Source of the DNA: Paramacrobiotus richtersi
Lineage: Eukaryota > Tardigrada > Eutardigrada > Parachela > Macrobiotidae
Direction: 5' to 3'
NCBI GenBank assembly: GCA_034698045.1
Contig: JAQGAU010001005.1
Location: forward strand, 1-22,095
Length of the DNA stretch: 22,095 nt
Shown: piece by piece, positions 1-11,140 of the stretch
Layout of the letters: each line of letters starts with the position of its first letter
Position numbering within the stretch: the stretch's first letter is position 1
Notes under the pieces: generated by a model
What the model was told of the DNA's origin: nothing
Database searches by the model: none
Seen by the model: only the letters and a program-made list of their open reading frames with translations
Position numbers and translations under genes: made by a program

Positions 1-640
1 CTGTTTAGTTTATTTGAAAAGGGGTTTTATTGGTTTTATCAGTTTTGCGGTTTCTGTCCCATTTCTCGTCTACAGTGACAAATCAAGAACACGAAAACAG
101 CTAACGTATCTGTTTCGATTCCACGATTAATCTGGGCGTATAATTTCCATGACATTTTGTGGACTTTTCACTATTTTGCCATCGAGCTACATTACACCGA
201 AGGCGTTCGAATAATTCATCTCCTGCTGACACTTACAAGTAACACACGGGTGATCGGACAAGTATTCTTTTATAATTAGTGAAGTTTATACTGATAATCG
301 ATCAGGAAAAAGAGGCTTGTGACGCTTACTTGTGACGGAGGTAGGTACGAACTGCAGGAGAGGGTGAACTTCGAAAGCAAGTTGCGATCTGGACAGTATA
401 TTGCTAGATTGCAAGGATTTTTGTAAGTCTGTATTTTCAGATACTGTTTAAATAATCTGCCAATGTACAGTTAAAGGCAGTTTAATTGTAAGGGTGTTGT
501 ATTTTTTATCGTGGTTAATATGCTTAGGTGGGATATGCACGCATTTCTATCGCTACTTCGAACTACGGCATTACGATTAAGTTACTAACTATAAGGGATT
601 AGCCTGAATAGGAGGATATAATTAATATAACGAAATAAAG
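1..640. other. 5' flank of CC1, no gene seen
   Basis: No coding stretch, RNA gene or repeat was recognised here. Stops are dense in all frames. It may hold the promoter or an untranslated upstream exon of the gene starting at 701. Confidence 0.4.
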
Positions 641-647
641 TATATAA
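641..647 (+). promoter_or_regulatory. possible TATA box of CC1
   Basis: TATATAA lies 54 bases before the ATG at 701. The surrounding sequence is AT-rich, so this is a weak call. It would imply a 5' UTR of about 30 bases if used. Confidence 0.15.
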
Positions 648-700
648 TTGTTGTATGTTTTTTAGCGTCTTTGTCCATTACGAAAGATAAACTGGAAAAA

Positions 701-2040
701 ATGGCGTTCGCCCCGATAATGTGGTTCATTGTGGCTGTTGTGCAGCTTACTGGTGCCCTGCCGCTGGATCGACCACTCAAGTACGATTTCGCTCCTGATT
801 GTGAGCCGATCGCGGCCGCGACCGCGGAACATGTTAGAACATCTAACCTGGATATTATCCGCGCTAACTTCTATGAAGGGATCGATAGTACGTTTTCCGT
901 GAAACCGTTGTCGGTAGCTCGTAAATCAAATATTGTATAGCTGCAAAAGGTCATGTTTTTTGTAGGTTTCTGGACATCTTTACTGTGTAAAGTTGTAAAC
1001 TTTGACTTGTAACAATATTACGCTGTGCATGGCGTTCAAAACGAGAATATGACTTTTATAATACGGTAGTCACAGCGATCAGCGTCATAATCAGCGATGT
1101 ACTGATTTGTCGACTTTATGGGATTTCCATTTAATATTTCAAAATGGAAACCGATTATTCTTGACATATGTTTTTCGAATAATGCTAACCAGTGCTTTGA
1201 ATCGGTCTCGTTCTTGAGTTACACTCTTCGAAGTGTTATCGGCGACTTTAGGCACATTTTAATATGTTCTACACCGAATATGTGCTAATTAACACGTGGC
1301 CATCCGGTTTTGCAGTGCACGAATTCGAAAAGCTTAAACGAGCGCGAGACGAGTACGAAAGAGATCGGTTCCGAGACTCATTTGAGATGGCTGTCCAGAA
1401 CAACACTTTGGTGTCCGAAAGAGCCAAAGCAGCACTACATCTTGGTCTGTCGGAGAGTGTTCTGAACAGCACAGTGCGCGCGGTTGGTACACTGTCCACC
1501 GAAGCCGGTGAGTGGGACCAGCGCATCCAGACTATTAACACGACATTAACCGATATGGAGGCACCCAAAGCAAATGTACGACTTGAAGTTGTGGAAGCAC
1601 GGGATGAAACCGGCAAGCAGAAGGTAAATAGCTTAACGGTCGAACTCAGTGCCATCTGTGCAAAGCTGGATAACTTCATCCAAGGAGTCAAAAATAATAT
1701 CGACGAGACGGCTACAGCCAACAGCATCATGTCGGCAATGGGAGAAGCGGGCGATCAAGAGGGATTTGTTAAAGCACTGCTGGAAACGGTTGAAATCATA
1801 CTTAACCACCAATACAACATCATGATCTTCCATGCCGGCATTAATTACGAAGAAAACTTTGAAGACATCAAATTCTTCAGGAGTTTTAAATATGGAACGA
1901 CAACGTTTTTCGTGTGGGCATTCAAAGGGTACGGCCTGTTCAGAAATAAAGGCGAGGGTGGCTGGCGAAATTGGGCGTTTAATGGATACCGTGATGATAA
2001 AACAAGCCCGTGCTTTGTGGTGTTCCATAAGAGACCGTAA
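701..2040 (+). CDS. secreted coiled-coil protein CC1 with unnamed C-terminal domain, two exons
   Basis: Proposed exons are 701-887 and 1316-2040, joined in phase 1 (donor GTACGT at 888, acceptor TTTTGCAG ending at 1315), giving 303 residues with one stop. The protein starts with a signal peptide (MAFAPIMWFIVAVVQLTGA, probable cleavage after Ala19), then a charged helical, coiled-coil-like region (about residues 64-190) with N-glycosylation sequons (NNT, NST, NTT). The end (about 213-303) is a compact aromatic and glycine-rich domain with FVWAFKGYGLFRNKG followed by GGWRNWAFNG. Residues from about 110 onward are colinear with the minus-strand gene at 18206-20417, including LDNFIQ / LDDHIS, FVKALLET / FVQTLLRT and FVWAF. 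The shared C-terminal domain supports both as real genes. Codons 701-709 give the first ATG; a longer frame reaches 671 but has no ATG. An extracellular location is inferred from the signal peptide and sequons. I do not recognise the family, and no function is proposed. The exon 1 donor is the least certain part. Confidence 0.72.
888..1315 (+). other. phase-1 intron of CC1
   Basis: It starts GTACGT and ends TTTTGCAG. Reading through exon 1 hits a stop at 938-940. The phase-1 junction keeps the frame into exon 2, and the minus-strand paralogue also begins its coiled-coil exon with a phase-1 acceptor. Confidence 0.5.
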
Positions 2041-2277
2041 ATACTGTTCCCAGTTATCGTTAACGTTCTTGCTCGTATCTCGTGTTCTCTTGTTTTTGCA
2101 TGTGTGACTGCTTCTTTTACGGACACTTTCTTTTGGGCCATCATATATTGTTGCTCTTGTAAAAGAAAATATGGTTATTATTCGTTGTATTCGTTATAAA
2201 AAGTCATTTTTGTATAGTTGCACGATTTGGATTCACTGAAACAAAGTCGAGTAAAAAAATGCAAAGATTTATTTTAT

Positions 2278-2283
2278 ATTAAA
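2278..2283 (+). terminator. possible polyadenylation signal of CC1
   Basis: ATTAAA, a common variant signal, lies 238 bases after the CC1 stop. No canonical AATAAA was seen closer. Confidence 0.2.
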
Positions 2284-2930
2284 TGTGTGATACCATGTGA
2301 CTTACTACTAAAAACGACAAGACTTAGTCTTGTAAACAGTAGTACCAAAAAAACCTTGTGGCGATACATAACCAGAGATGCCGTTTTCCGGAAATCTTGT
2401 TTGTTTTTGTTATTTCTCCCGCACACGATAAGATACGCACATTAAGACAACACGAACAGGTTGATTATAATATGTCATTTTTGTCTGTAAGTGTAAACAT
2501 GAATCATGATGCATACTGTATGCCAAAAACACGAACGTGGGGAGGTGTATAATCATTCGTGGGCCATTTTACGCATAAATTACGCGACCACTACATTTTT
2601 TCAGCCCGTATCACAGACAATTAATTTCTGTGAAGAATGCTAATTTTGGCTGGTTAAATAGCCCGTTGTAGAAGTTTCTGCACGTGTTTCCAGTAACGTA
2701 AGCTTAAGGTTAACACTTAATGTGGAAAGAGTTTAAACTTTCTTCTGGCCCGACGCCAGAGGCTCGGAATGATGTTTACATTGAGAGAAATATCGCGAAT
2801 CGAGACAACGCCAGTGCAGTCCACATGTGCATTCCTGGGAAACGAACCATGTCTGATGTAGTAAACGCAACCATGATATCAACCAAACATGCCAAACGGT
2901 TGGACAACTTGACCAGCTTAGTCGACTTGC

Positions 2931-2949
2931 TCCCAGGCTGCGCCTGGGA
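2931..2949. repeat. short perfect hairpin
   Basis: TCCCAGGC, a 3-base loop TGC, then GCCTGGGA: an 8-bp perfect stem. No T-run or other context gives it a role. Confidence 0.3.
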
Positions 2950-3397
2950 ACTTTTTGTACTTAGACTACAAATTGTATTTGTTGGTTGTCTGATATCGCC
3001 ATGATCAGAAATTTAGACTACCAGCATACTTTTGCCGTTTTACGGAGAAAGAGACTAGTTGTGAAACTACGCATGCGAACTATATTCGTGAAACAGGTCA
3101 ATCAAGCTGGGTAATGGACATGATAATTGTGTACTCTATTGTTATTCTGCTCTTGTTGATCGCATTGCTATCGCCATCTGATATCCTTGGTTCCCAAATA
3201 TCTGCGAGCGAAAAAAAACTGCAGGGTGTGGCACCAGTGGTGTCTGAATATATTCCGATTGGCGTACGCCGTAAACTACGGACGAATTTGTGCGAAAATC
3301 ATCATTTAAACTATCGAACTCAAACGAATACAACTGGTCATTAGTGACTAGTTTTTATTCTTTCGTGTGGACCTAAGTGCATTAATACCTATTGGAC

Positions 3398-6035
3398 ATG
3401 GTTTACCAGTGCAACCGATTTCCAAATGCGTGATTCCTACGTCGCTTTTATATCCACGTCATTAATATACAGCCACAATTAAAGGAACGTGAGCGGGAGT
3501 TATAAGCGGCGTATAATGATGCGTTTGGAGCGGGTGCTCATCCTGCACCGGACCCCTTACAAGTTAATGTAATACTAACACCAGTAACACGACGATGTTG
3601 AACAAGTCGATGTTTGCCGTTTAAAGAAAACATCCGTCGCCGGTGTTGATTGGCAGGTTCTCACCGATTTCGAGATATTTTTCGGAATGGCCATGCATCT
3701 TCCGGAGAATAATCCGCGGAATTATTAGGCCATGCAAATTTGGCTACCATATCGCAAACGTCATGAAGGTTGGTAAACGCACAGCTTTTTGCGTCTTCGT
3801 TCCTGTTTAACATTTACTTTACATGTTAACATGGGTAACTAGCGAGACAGACGTTACCCGATTCTGTACATTTTATTCCATGTGCTGTTTATGTGTGTTG
3901 TTCCAGATACTGTAGGTACGTACGTACTCTGTATGTGTCGTGGATCATTCATAGCCTACCTGCTATGGCTCTTTATTTCCTCCGCTGAAACGATTCTTGA
4001 TAACATATCGGTTTATGAAAACATGATACATCCCGTGATACTGTTGTTATAAAGGTTGATATGAATTACCGCTCCGATGTTCTGCTACAATTACGTTCAT
4101 TTCGATGTTACTTGTGTATCCACATTTATTTGCAGTTGACTAATACTTCTACATTCTCGTCGATTATAGACGGATGCGTCGAACAAGTGTAAGATTTCCG
4201 GCATGCAAAAACTGACGTCCGAGTTGTTCGCCCAACGTAATGGTGAAAGTCAACAGGAGAATTATTAGCGCTGCCTCAGTAATTGCGGCCTGACAACGAG
4301 ACCACAAGTGCGGTCGGTGCTGGATGAGTATGGTTCGCCTGATGGAAGAAATACCGACTTCCGGTTCATGGCTTCCTCGGCGCAGCAATTTGCAATTGCA
4401 AGTTCTTATCGGGCGGTTTATTTCGCTCCTATCTGTCCTACGTTATCATACGTATCCTCCCATCCAGTGGCAAAACGTCGTACCAAAAGTGTTCGTTGCA
4501 TGTTAAATCTTAAAATGATTATAAATCGACTTATGATCTAGTTCTGAAATAAGCTGTTAGTTTATTGGGAGTCCAGGTGATATAAGGAAATGTACCGATT
4601 TTGGATGCTTATTTATGATGATCGAAATTAAAATGTTTAACACATGCAAAGGCTTTACATGATCAAGTCGCATGCATATTTTGATGCCCTCTGATATTTT
4701 GTTAGGTGCCGCTGATTATGCGCTTGGCTGGAATCGGGTACTTCCTCAGCGCCAAAATGTCCTGGATTCCAGTGAATAAGTTTCCACATAACGATTCATC
4801 TGGCGCGGAATCAACGCCACGGAAGTGTTGGTGTACCTGTATTTCCCATCTGCTCAAAGCTATGGAATGAGTCTGGCGGGCGAAAATCATTGACAAACTG
4901 ACAGATAAAGGCCGTGTTAACCAGAGCATGTTGTTGTATGGTCAGCACGGATATGGTGTTGTACGGCGGCCATGATCGAGAAAGGTCAGTGAACACTGCG
5001 AAACGTGATGCATAGTTTAAATTAGTTACGGATATTCAGACGTACATGTTTTCTGGGCAAGTACCATGTGCGTATTTTAAACGTATTTGTCTAATTAGTT
5101 TGGAAAATACCACTCCAGTTATTTACTTAGCTTTTCCGGTTATTTTTCCAAGCTTATTTTGTTTAATTATTAATAAACTGAAAGTTCTAGAAGGTGAGCG
5201 TTTAGTTCCTCAGCATTTATTAAACAAAAAAGTGGATCTTGTTGTCCTTATTCCTTATAATTTCTGATCGGCAGTTGGTTGACATATTCACGGAAAATGA
5301 TTGTTTTCCTGGTTGATAAGTCGGAAATCATAGTTTCTATGCTCTTCCATTTAACGAAAACTCAGTTTATAAGAAACTCATCATTAAAAAACTTGAATGT
5401 AAACTTGTTGTGTTTAACTGCATTTTCAACAGACGAAGTCCCGCTGTACTTTAAATGGCTTTTGTGTCTTGCTGTTTTTTTGTGTCCATGTGTACGTGAA
5501 TGCGTTTCTGCTGTTGCCAAAGTTGACGTCGTACTCTTTTCCAGGCAATCTCGACACCTTAAATGAAGATTCTGAATCCAGTGATCCCCAGTCTGAACTC
5601 CCTCTCGTCAAGCCAGACACCGTTTGTCAACGCCAGCAGCGTACAACATACAGAAGCTTGACGACGAAACTGAATGATCACGGTGAACGAGAATTGGGTG
5701 TGATTTTATCGGTGTTGCTCAAGCCGGCCGAATGCGTTTTACTGGGTGGTGCGGCCGCTAGGTGTGTGATTTTTGATTAAGTATGTGCGCTGTACTGGGA
5801 TGCGCGGGACTTTGTGGATCAACACCTGGAAGCGCGGTGCAGCCGACAGGCGACCAGGTATGAGTTGATCCGGGTGTCGCGTTGGCCAGACGGATGTACG
5901 GACTGTATGTATTCCGAGTTGCGGACGGCTGCCAGATGAACATGCGCCTCTTCAGGCATCCAGGCTCCAGCACCCATCGTCCACGTCGAATGGGATGTTA
6001 ATTGGAAAGAGAAACACAAGTTCCTCAAAATGAAG
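3398..6035 (+). pseudogene. relic copy A of a MAN2C1-like GH38 alpha-mannosidase
   Basis: Exon relics occur in family order: end of the N-terminal beta domain (about 3398-3772), first catalytic exon (4170-4395), later catalytic exon (4706-5012), and C-terminal beta domain (5545-6035). Recognisable pieces include LTDFEIF, FRFMASSAQQFA, RLAGIKY-like text, KLNDHGERELG, ALYWDARDF and WKEKHKFLKMK, which match GH38 enzymes of the cytosolic MAN2C1 type that trim free oligosaccharides. In-frame stops and frameshifts occur in most exons. The exon with the WVEMDG motif is deleted, since sequence jumps from AQQF to intron sequence, and the middle-domain exon is not visible. Splice acceptors such as GATTATAG|ACGGATGCG survive and match copies B and C. 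It is 5' truncated relative to copy C. It cannot encode an enzyme. Confidence 0.82.
5545..6035 (+). pseudogene. copy A: mannosidase C-terminal beta-domain exon
   Basis: It starts after an intact acceptor (TTTTCCAG) and ends before GTATAG. It reads KLNDHGERELGVILSVLL, then ECVLLGGAA, then after a shift ALYWDARDFVDQHLEAR, and finally VNWKEKHKFLKMK. This is the order of the MAN2C1 beta domain (the family has LYWDAWDVMDYHLETR and HEAHKFLKVEFP at the same places). At least two frame changes and one stop interrupt it. Confidence 0.75.
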
Positions 6036-6393
6036 GTATAGTAGTCTCTCGATCGATCAGAGCTGGCTCATTTTTGATTTCTCTCTATATATAATTTATT
6101 TCGATTTGTTCTCCTTACTTACCCTTTTCTAACTACAGTACTTACGACTGCGGACTGTTTTTCGTAACGGTAAAGTAGTTCTTTTTATTGTGCAATAAGT
6201 GCTGTGATTTGATTGAGATTCCAAGCTGCTCAGGTTGTCACACTGCATATGCATCCGGTTATAATGACGTTGTTATAAAGGTTTGTTGAAGTATCACTCC
6301 GATGACCGGCTAAATTACGTTCACTTCGACGTTATACATTTATCCACATTTATTTGCAGTTGAGTAACATTTCTATTATCTTCTGGATTATAG

Positions 6394-6650
6394 GCGGATG
6401 CGTAGACCAAGCACCAGCCTTCCGGCATGCAAAAACTGACGTCCGATCGTTCTTCGACCAACGTAATGATGATAGTCAACACGAGATATTAGAGCTGGGC
6501 CATTGCCACATTGATTGCGCTTGGCTTATGACTAGACCATTCCCAAGTGCGGACGGAGCTGGATGAGTATCCTTCGATCGCCTAATGGAAGAATACCCCG
6601 ACTTCCGGTTCGTGGGTTACTAGACGCAGCAGCGATTTGCTAATTACGGC
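6394..6650 (+). pseudogene. copy B: first catalytic exon with the GHCHID zinc motif
   Basis: It begins at GATTATAG|GCGGATGCG. The frame reads SFFDQRNDDSQHEILELG, then HCHIDCAWL, as in MAN2C1 where this segment carries the first zinc ligands. A frame change follows, after which CGRSWMS-like and YPDFRF-like text appears in other frames. Copies A (4170-4395) and C (8831-9110) align to it base by base. Confidence 0.8.
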
Positions 6651-7085
6651 ACGTGAGTAAGGGTCTATGAGGTGGACACCGTAGGGAAGTGTTCTCTCCT
6701 AAAATGTTCAGTTTGGAGCTTTTCTGATCGGATTTTTAACGATTCCGTATCCAGACGTTTATTGGGGGAAACGTTCTTATCTTGCGGTCTATTCACTCAT
6801 AGTTGTGCACACGTATCCTCTCATCCAGTGGCAAAACGTTTTGTGATAAATGTCCTGTCAAAGTGTTACTTGCATGTAAAATCTTAAAACCAATCTATTT
6901 ATAAAATAAGCAGTAACTAGTAGTTTTTAGGTTAATCCAGGAAGTATATAAAGAAATGTACGGAATCGCGGATGTAGGATATTGATTACAATGATTGAAA
7001 TTAAAAGTTCTGAACGAATGCCGAGGCTTTCAATAACCAGTATTATTATTGTACATATTTTTGATGTCCTGTGCTATTTTGTTAG

Positions 7086-7452
7086 GTGCGATATGTTCTG
7101 GCAGCGGGATACTTTCGGTCACTCCGCGCATTATCCGCAGCCCCAGGTGATGCGCTTGGCTGGAATCAAGTATACGAAGCGTCAAAATTCCCTAGAGTTT
7201 AGTGAATACGTTTCCACATCATCTGGCGCTGAATCGACGGCCCGGAAGTGTTGGTGCATTTCCCACCTGGTGAAAGCTACAGAATGAGTCTGGCTGTGGA
7301 AGACACGGTGAAAATCATTGACAACTTGAAAGATAAGAGGCGCACTGACCAGAGCATCTTGTTTTTTTGCACGTTGTTTTATGGGTTCAGCCACGGTGGA
7401 GGTGGCTGTACAACGGCCATGATCGAGGAGGTCAGTCAACGCTGCGAAACGT
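7086..7452 (+). pseudogene. copy B: catalytic exon with nucleophile and GGGG loop
   Basis: Two overlapping frames cover it. The first (to about 7285) reads RDTFGHSAHYPQPQ and LAGIKY. The second (7248-7452) reads MLVHFPPGESYRMSLAVED, then HGGGGCTTAMIEE. MAN2C1 has VLVHFPPGDSYGM and FGDGGGGPT in this order. This is the best-preserved catalytic piece in the window. Confidence 0.85.
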
Positions 7453-8104
7453 GATTCAGACTGTAATTTAGTTATGCGATATTCAGACATACCGGTACTT
7501 ACAGATCTGCATATTTTTTCCATGTAAGTGCTATGTGCGTATTTTTTCTTCTTGCTAGTTATATTAATTTGTTACCACTCCGGTTATTTACTTTCAGCTT
7601 CTCGGTTGTCTTTCCAAAATTTTTTTTTGCAATTATTTATGAAGGAATGAACGGTATCGACGGTGTACCCAAAGTCTCTCTGATTAAAACTGTTTCGGAG
7701 TTTGCTGGCATTTAATCAAAACTCAACTTCATAAAAAACTTATTATTAAGAACTTAAATGTATTTCTGTGTTTTCAAAAGACGAAGCCTCGCTTAAACTT
7801 GAATGGCTTTTGTGCTTCGTTATTTTTCATGTGCATATGCATGTTAATGTGTTTCTGTTGTTGACAGCTTTTTACTCTTTTCCAAGAGTCCAAGACCTTA
7901 AACGAAGGTTGTGAATCGGAATCCAACCTAACCTTCCGCTCGTCAAGTCAGCGGCCGTTTCTAAACGCCAGTAGCGGCACAATCTACTACAAGCCGAAAA
8001 GCATGCTACTTGCGAATCTCTACCGCCTTGCTCCATGACGAACATCATCCTGACTACAGACAGCAACGGCGGGTTCACAGCTTGCTGCAGCCCGACACGT
8101 CGTG

Positions 8105-8588
8105 CTTCAGCGAGCTGTCAACTTGCAAACTGTAGGTTTATTGTGGATATAAATATTCCCGAATTATGGACAGGAAAAGAGGTCGATTTGCTCTGGGATT
8201 CTGGGAGCGAAGCTAAGCTCTGGGCGCACGGTGCGAAAACTCCCCTGCAGGCTTTCAGTGGCGGAATTGCTTTCCAAATGCGCGATTCCTACGTTTTATT
8301 CAAGAAACTGACCACCAAAGAACTTCGGTGGAAGTTGTGGCTGCATGGAACTGGCTTGCAATAATGCTTCCGGTGCGGGTGCAGGCGGGATGAACCCACC
8401 GTATCTCAGAAAGAAGTTATCCGTTAAGAAAGCATCGGTCACCGTTGTTGATCGCGAAGCATTTGATCTCTTTACCGATTTCGAGATTTTGATCCGAATG
8501 GCCAAGCGCCTTCCGGAGAACAGTTCGAGGAATTATCAAGCCATGTATCGGTATCTGGCTAACCATATCATTAGTTAATATCATGAAG
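8105..8588 (+). pseudogene. copy C: mannosidase N-terminal domain exon
   Basis: Reads FIVDINIPELWTGKEVDLLW, then GSEAKLWAHGAKTPLQAFSG, and after a frame change ELACNNASGAGAGGMNPP and LFTDFEILIRMAKRLPENSS. MAN2C1 has the same series ([46 protein letters not shown]). The exon ends at CATGAAG|GTGGGT, matched by CATGAAG|GTTGGT in copy A. Identity is nearly certain. Confidence 0.86.
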
Positions 8589-9159
8589 GTGGGTTCTAAT
8601 TGCTTTTACTGCTAAAAACAGAGTTCCTTGTGTACTCGTTTCTGTTTGTTGCCGGGCGTTTGAGCATACCGTCGCTTTGTTTATTATCCACTGTTGTTGT
8701 GCTGTTGCATGTAAAAGTTTGCTGAATGATCACTCCTTTGATTTGATACTTTTACGTTTGTTTTGACGCTAGATCAGTTATGCACAGTTATAGGTATTTG
8801 CGGTTGATTAATATTTCTGTTTGATTTCAGACGGATGCGTCGATCAAGATATCCGACAAGCGAAAACTAACGTCCGAGTTTCTTCCCCCAACGAAACGGT
8901 GACAGTTGCAGCACGAGATATTCGCGTTAGGCCCACTGCCACATTGACTGCACGCCTGATTGTAGGCCTGCGACTAAACCATTCATTCGCAAGTGCGGTG
9001 GTAGGTGGATTACGATGATTCGTCTGAAGAAGGAGTACCCCGACTTCCGGTTCATGGCCTTCTCGGTGCAGCAGTTCCGCTGGGTGAAGGAGCACTATCC
9101 GATTGTGTAACAACAACGGTCGTAAATATTAACCTAGCGCTGTATATATGCTGAGCAAG

Positions 9160-9303
9160 TAAAGAAATTCGTCAGGAAAGGTCAGTTCCTTCCCGTCAGC
9201 GGCACTTGGGTGGAGATGGACGGCAATCAGCCCAGCGGAGAAGCTTCCATCCGGCAGTTTCTCTTTTGGGCAGTAGTTTTTCGAAGAGGAATTTGGTATT
9301 CGG
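9160..9303 (+). pseudogene. copy C: WVEMDG catalytic exon
   Basis: Reads [20 protein letters not shown] then [13 protein letters not shown]2C1 has [20 protein letters not shown] at this point. One extra T near 9270 then moves the continuing text (FFEEEFG) into another frame, which also has a TAG. The exon is lost from copy A and almost lost from copy B. Confidence 0.85.
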
Positions 9304-10412
9304 TAAGAAAGTAACGCCTCAATAATAGACGTCTTTCTTATTTATGCAACGGAAATTTACATTGGTGTCTTTTTAATTTAACAGACTTTTCAGTTCAAAA
9401 GACTGGGTTGATTATGTATTAACGTTATTTGGTGAATCTTATTAGGTGATCAGTGATCTTGGAATTATCTACCAGATTTTAGCCTTCTCACTATCGCAAA
9501 TCTTTAGTAATGGAAAGGTTGTTACTTGGCGGTTTATTTCACTTCTTGTTATTAGCTGTGCATATCGTATCATTTCGCTAAGTGGCAAAACCTAGTACAA
9601 CGGTACATAGCGTGCGCGCTATGAGAGAGTTGCATGTTAAATGTTTATGAATCCAGTTGTGTATCGTTTATAGAATGGGCTGTCAGTTTTTCTGGAATCT
9701 GGAAGATATCGCGAAATGTACGCGTTTTGGATATTAGTGTATGGTCAATGATAATTTTAAAACTGTTTAAAAATGGAAAACGGTAGGTCGTGTTTATCTC
9801 CACTCTAATCAATAATATTTGCCTAGATGCGACACGTTCCGGATACGCTCGGTTACTCCGCGTAGATTATGCATTTGTCTGGGATCAAGTACTGCCTCCC
9901 AGCCAAAATGTTCTGGAGTCTAGTGAATACCTGTCGCGGACACGGTGAAATCGTCGACAAACTTCAAGATAAGGGGCGCGCTGACCAGAGCATGCTGCTG
10001 TATGGATACGGGTATGGATAGTGGCGCTACAGCGGCCATAATTGAGAGAGGCAGTAACTCCTGAGGAATTGGTTTCGAAAATTCTTTTGAATTTGTAATA
10101 TGGCAGTTTGATTGAAACTATTGATTATTGTGGTTTTTTTTAATTGTCGCTTCCAGTTTTTTAAAAAATTACTTATTTTTGGCACTTTACTTTACTTTAT
10201 TTTTTTTAAAAATTACTTCTGAAACTTGAAGAGCTTTCGTATGTTTCTCAAACATTAATCACGTATGTAGAAACGTGCGTAAAAAATGTGTGGGTATGTT
10301 CAAGTTACACGCGTATGTATGCAAAATTCACATAACGGTCCTTGTCACCTTTACCTAAAGCGATATTTGGATGACATGCACATAGCTTCGAAACTTTTGT
10401 GCTGTGTTTTAG

Positions 10413-10671
10413 GTCGCAGAACGATGGCGTACTGAAAGTCCCTCTGGATAAATTTCGGAATTTTTCGCCGGTCCTGTAGAAACTGAACAATCGAATGGTA
10501 CAGAACTTGTTCCCTGATGTGGAGTTGCTGAACAGCGTACTGTATGCATTTCTCGGCACTGAACCGAGAAACAGAACGAAGCAGTGGCAGGACTTCCTTC
10601 TGCAGAGTTTCCTGATGTACTGCCCGGAATATCCATTGGAAAAGTTTTCGAGTATGCTAATCGCATGTAAA
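10413..10671 (+). pseudogene. copy C: mannosidase middle-domain exon
   Basis: It starts after GTGTTTTAG and ends at a usable donor (AA|GTAAGC). It reads NDGVLKVPLDKFRNF, then after a stop NRMVQNLFPDVELLNSVLYA, then QWQDFLLQSF. This corresponds to the GH38 middle domain (MAN2C1: NRECERILHDVELL ... LLLLNQFHDV). The fully colinear segment in copy E (15777-16145) shows that about 100 bases are deleted here. Confidence 0.78.
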
Positions 10672-11140
10672 GTAAGCAGTTAACCCACAAGTCCTCTTTT
10701 TATAAGTCTAACGTCTCAAGTCAGTCATGTATTACACGTTTTGTTTGCAGTTAACAAAAAAAAACCATATTTTTGAATTGTTAAACTGACTGAGAAACGA
10801 TACAGTTTTTGTTATTTTTGGTATTTTCATTTTTTCGTAGGTTTTCATAGACGAAGCCGCGCTTTAGTTGTACGTGTGTGTGTGAAGATAGCTTGTGCAA
10901 GTTTGTGATGTCTCCCAGTAAATGATCCCGTTTGTTATGACGTTATTGACAATTTCGTTATCTTGCCAGGCGAACTTATCGACACATTGAACGAAGACTG
11001 GATCCAACCTGAGTCGGCCTGACCTTCCGCTCGCTAAGCCAGCCGCCGTTTTCAGTGCGTGTAACGGGAACGCAGTTTACGTACCGGATGGCCTTTTTTC
11101 ACTGCAGACGCTCCTGGACAGTGGTCATTAATCTGCTCCG

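Larger units (their letters stand above)
2041..3397. other. intergenic, no convincing gene
   Basis: Two short ATG-started frames occur. 2720-3004 (94 residues) has three N-X-S/T sequons and no recognisable domain. 3114-3344 (76 residues) has a strongly hydrophobic N-terminus (LLLLIALLSPSDILG) like a signal anchor, then a basic tail. Neither has a paralogue in the window nor a recognised family, so I do not call them genes. A short perfect hairpin lies at 2931-2949. Confidence 0.4.
6350..8075 (+). pseudogene. relic copy B of a MAN2C1-like GH38 alpha-mannosidase
   Basis: Exon relics: first catalytic exon (6394-about 6650), a very faint trace of the WVEMDG exon (about 6665-6700), a long catalytic exon (7086-7452), the start of the middle-domain exon (about 7645-7712, reading NGIDGVPKVSLIKTVSEF), and the start of the beta-domain exon (about 7886-8000, reading NASSGTIYYK). 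The zinc-site motif GHCHID of GH38 enzymes is still readable at about 6496-6516, and the DTFGHS motif, which contains the nucleophile Asp in this family, at about 7108-7127. Frameshifts after GHCHIDCAWL and between RDTFGHSA and the later part disable it. Intron sequence before the first exon is colinear with copy A. The last segment after IYYK departs from copy A and matches the inverted copy E. Confidence 0.83.
8105..11140 (+). pseudogene. relic copy C of a MAN2C1-like GH38 alpha-mannosidase
   Basis: This is the most complete copy. Exon relics: N-terminal beta domain (8105-8588), first catalytic exon (8831-about 9110), WVEMDG exon (about 9160-9303), later catalytic exon (9827-about 10090), middle domain (10413-10671) and start of the C-terminal beta domain (10970-about 11140). 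Acceptors (GATTTCAG, TGCCTAG, GTTTTAG, CTTGCCAG) and some donors are preserved. Lesions include a stop (TAA at 8576), a single extra T near 9270 that shifts FLFGQ out of frame, stops in the later catalytic exon, and loss of the LHxGTxTT segment of the middle domain. The last third of the C-terminal domain is absent. The ancestral enzyme would be a zinc-dependent cytosolic alpha-mannosidase; this copy cannot make one. Confidence 0.85.

Noticed and set aside
1269-2028. Minus-strand open frames opposite CC1
   Set aside because: They are antisense to a frame with paralogue support, have no signal or domain, and are not conserved with CC2.
2720-3344. Two short ATG-started frames (94 and 76 codons) as genes
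   Set aside because: No family, paralogue or splice context supports them. The hydrophobic start of the second could be a membrane segment by chance in AT-rich DNA. The first has a weak resemblance to the MAN2C1 N-terminus (KH...R...L) that I judged too short to call.
3398-11140. One living mannosidase gene with many small exons
   Set aside because: Stops and frame changes fall inside clear exons, catalytic segments occur three times in the same order, and key exons are deleted in each copy.
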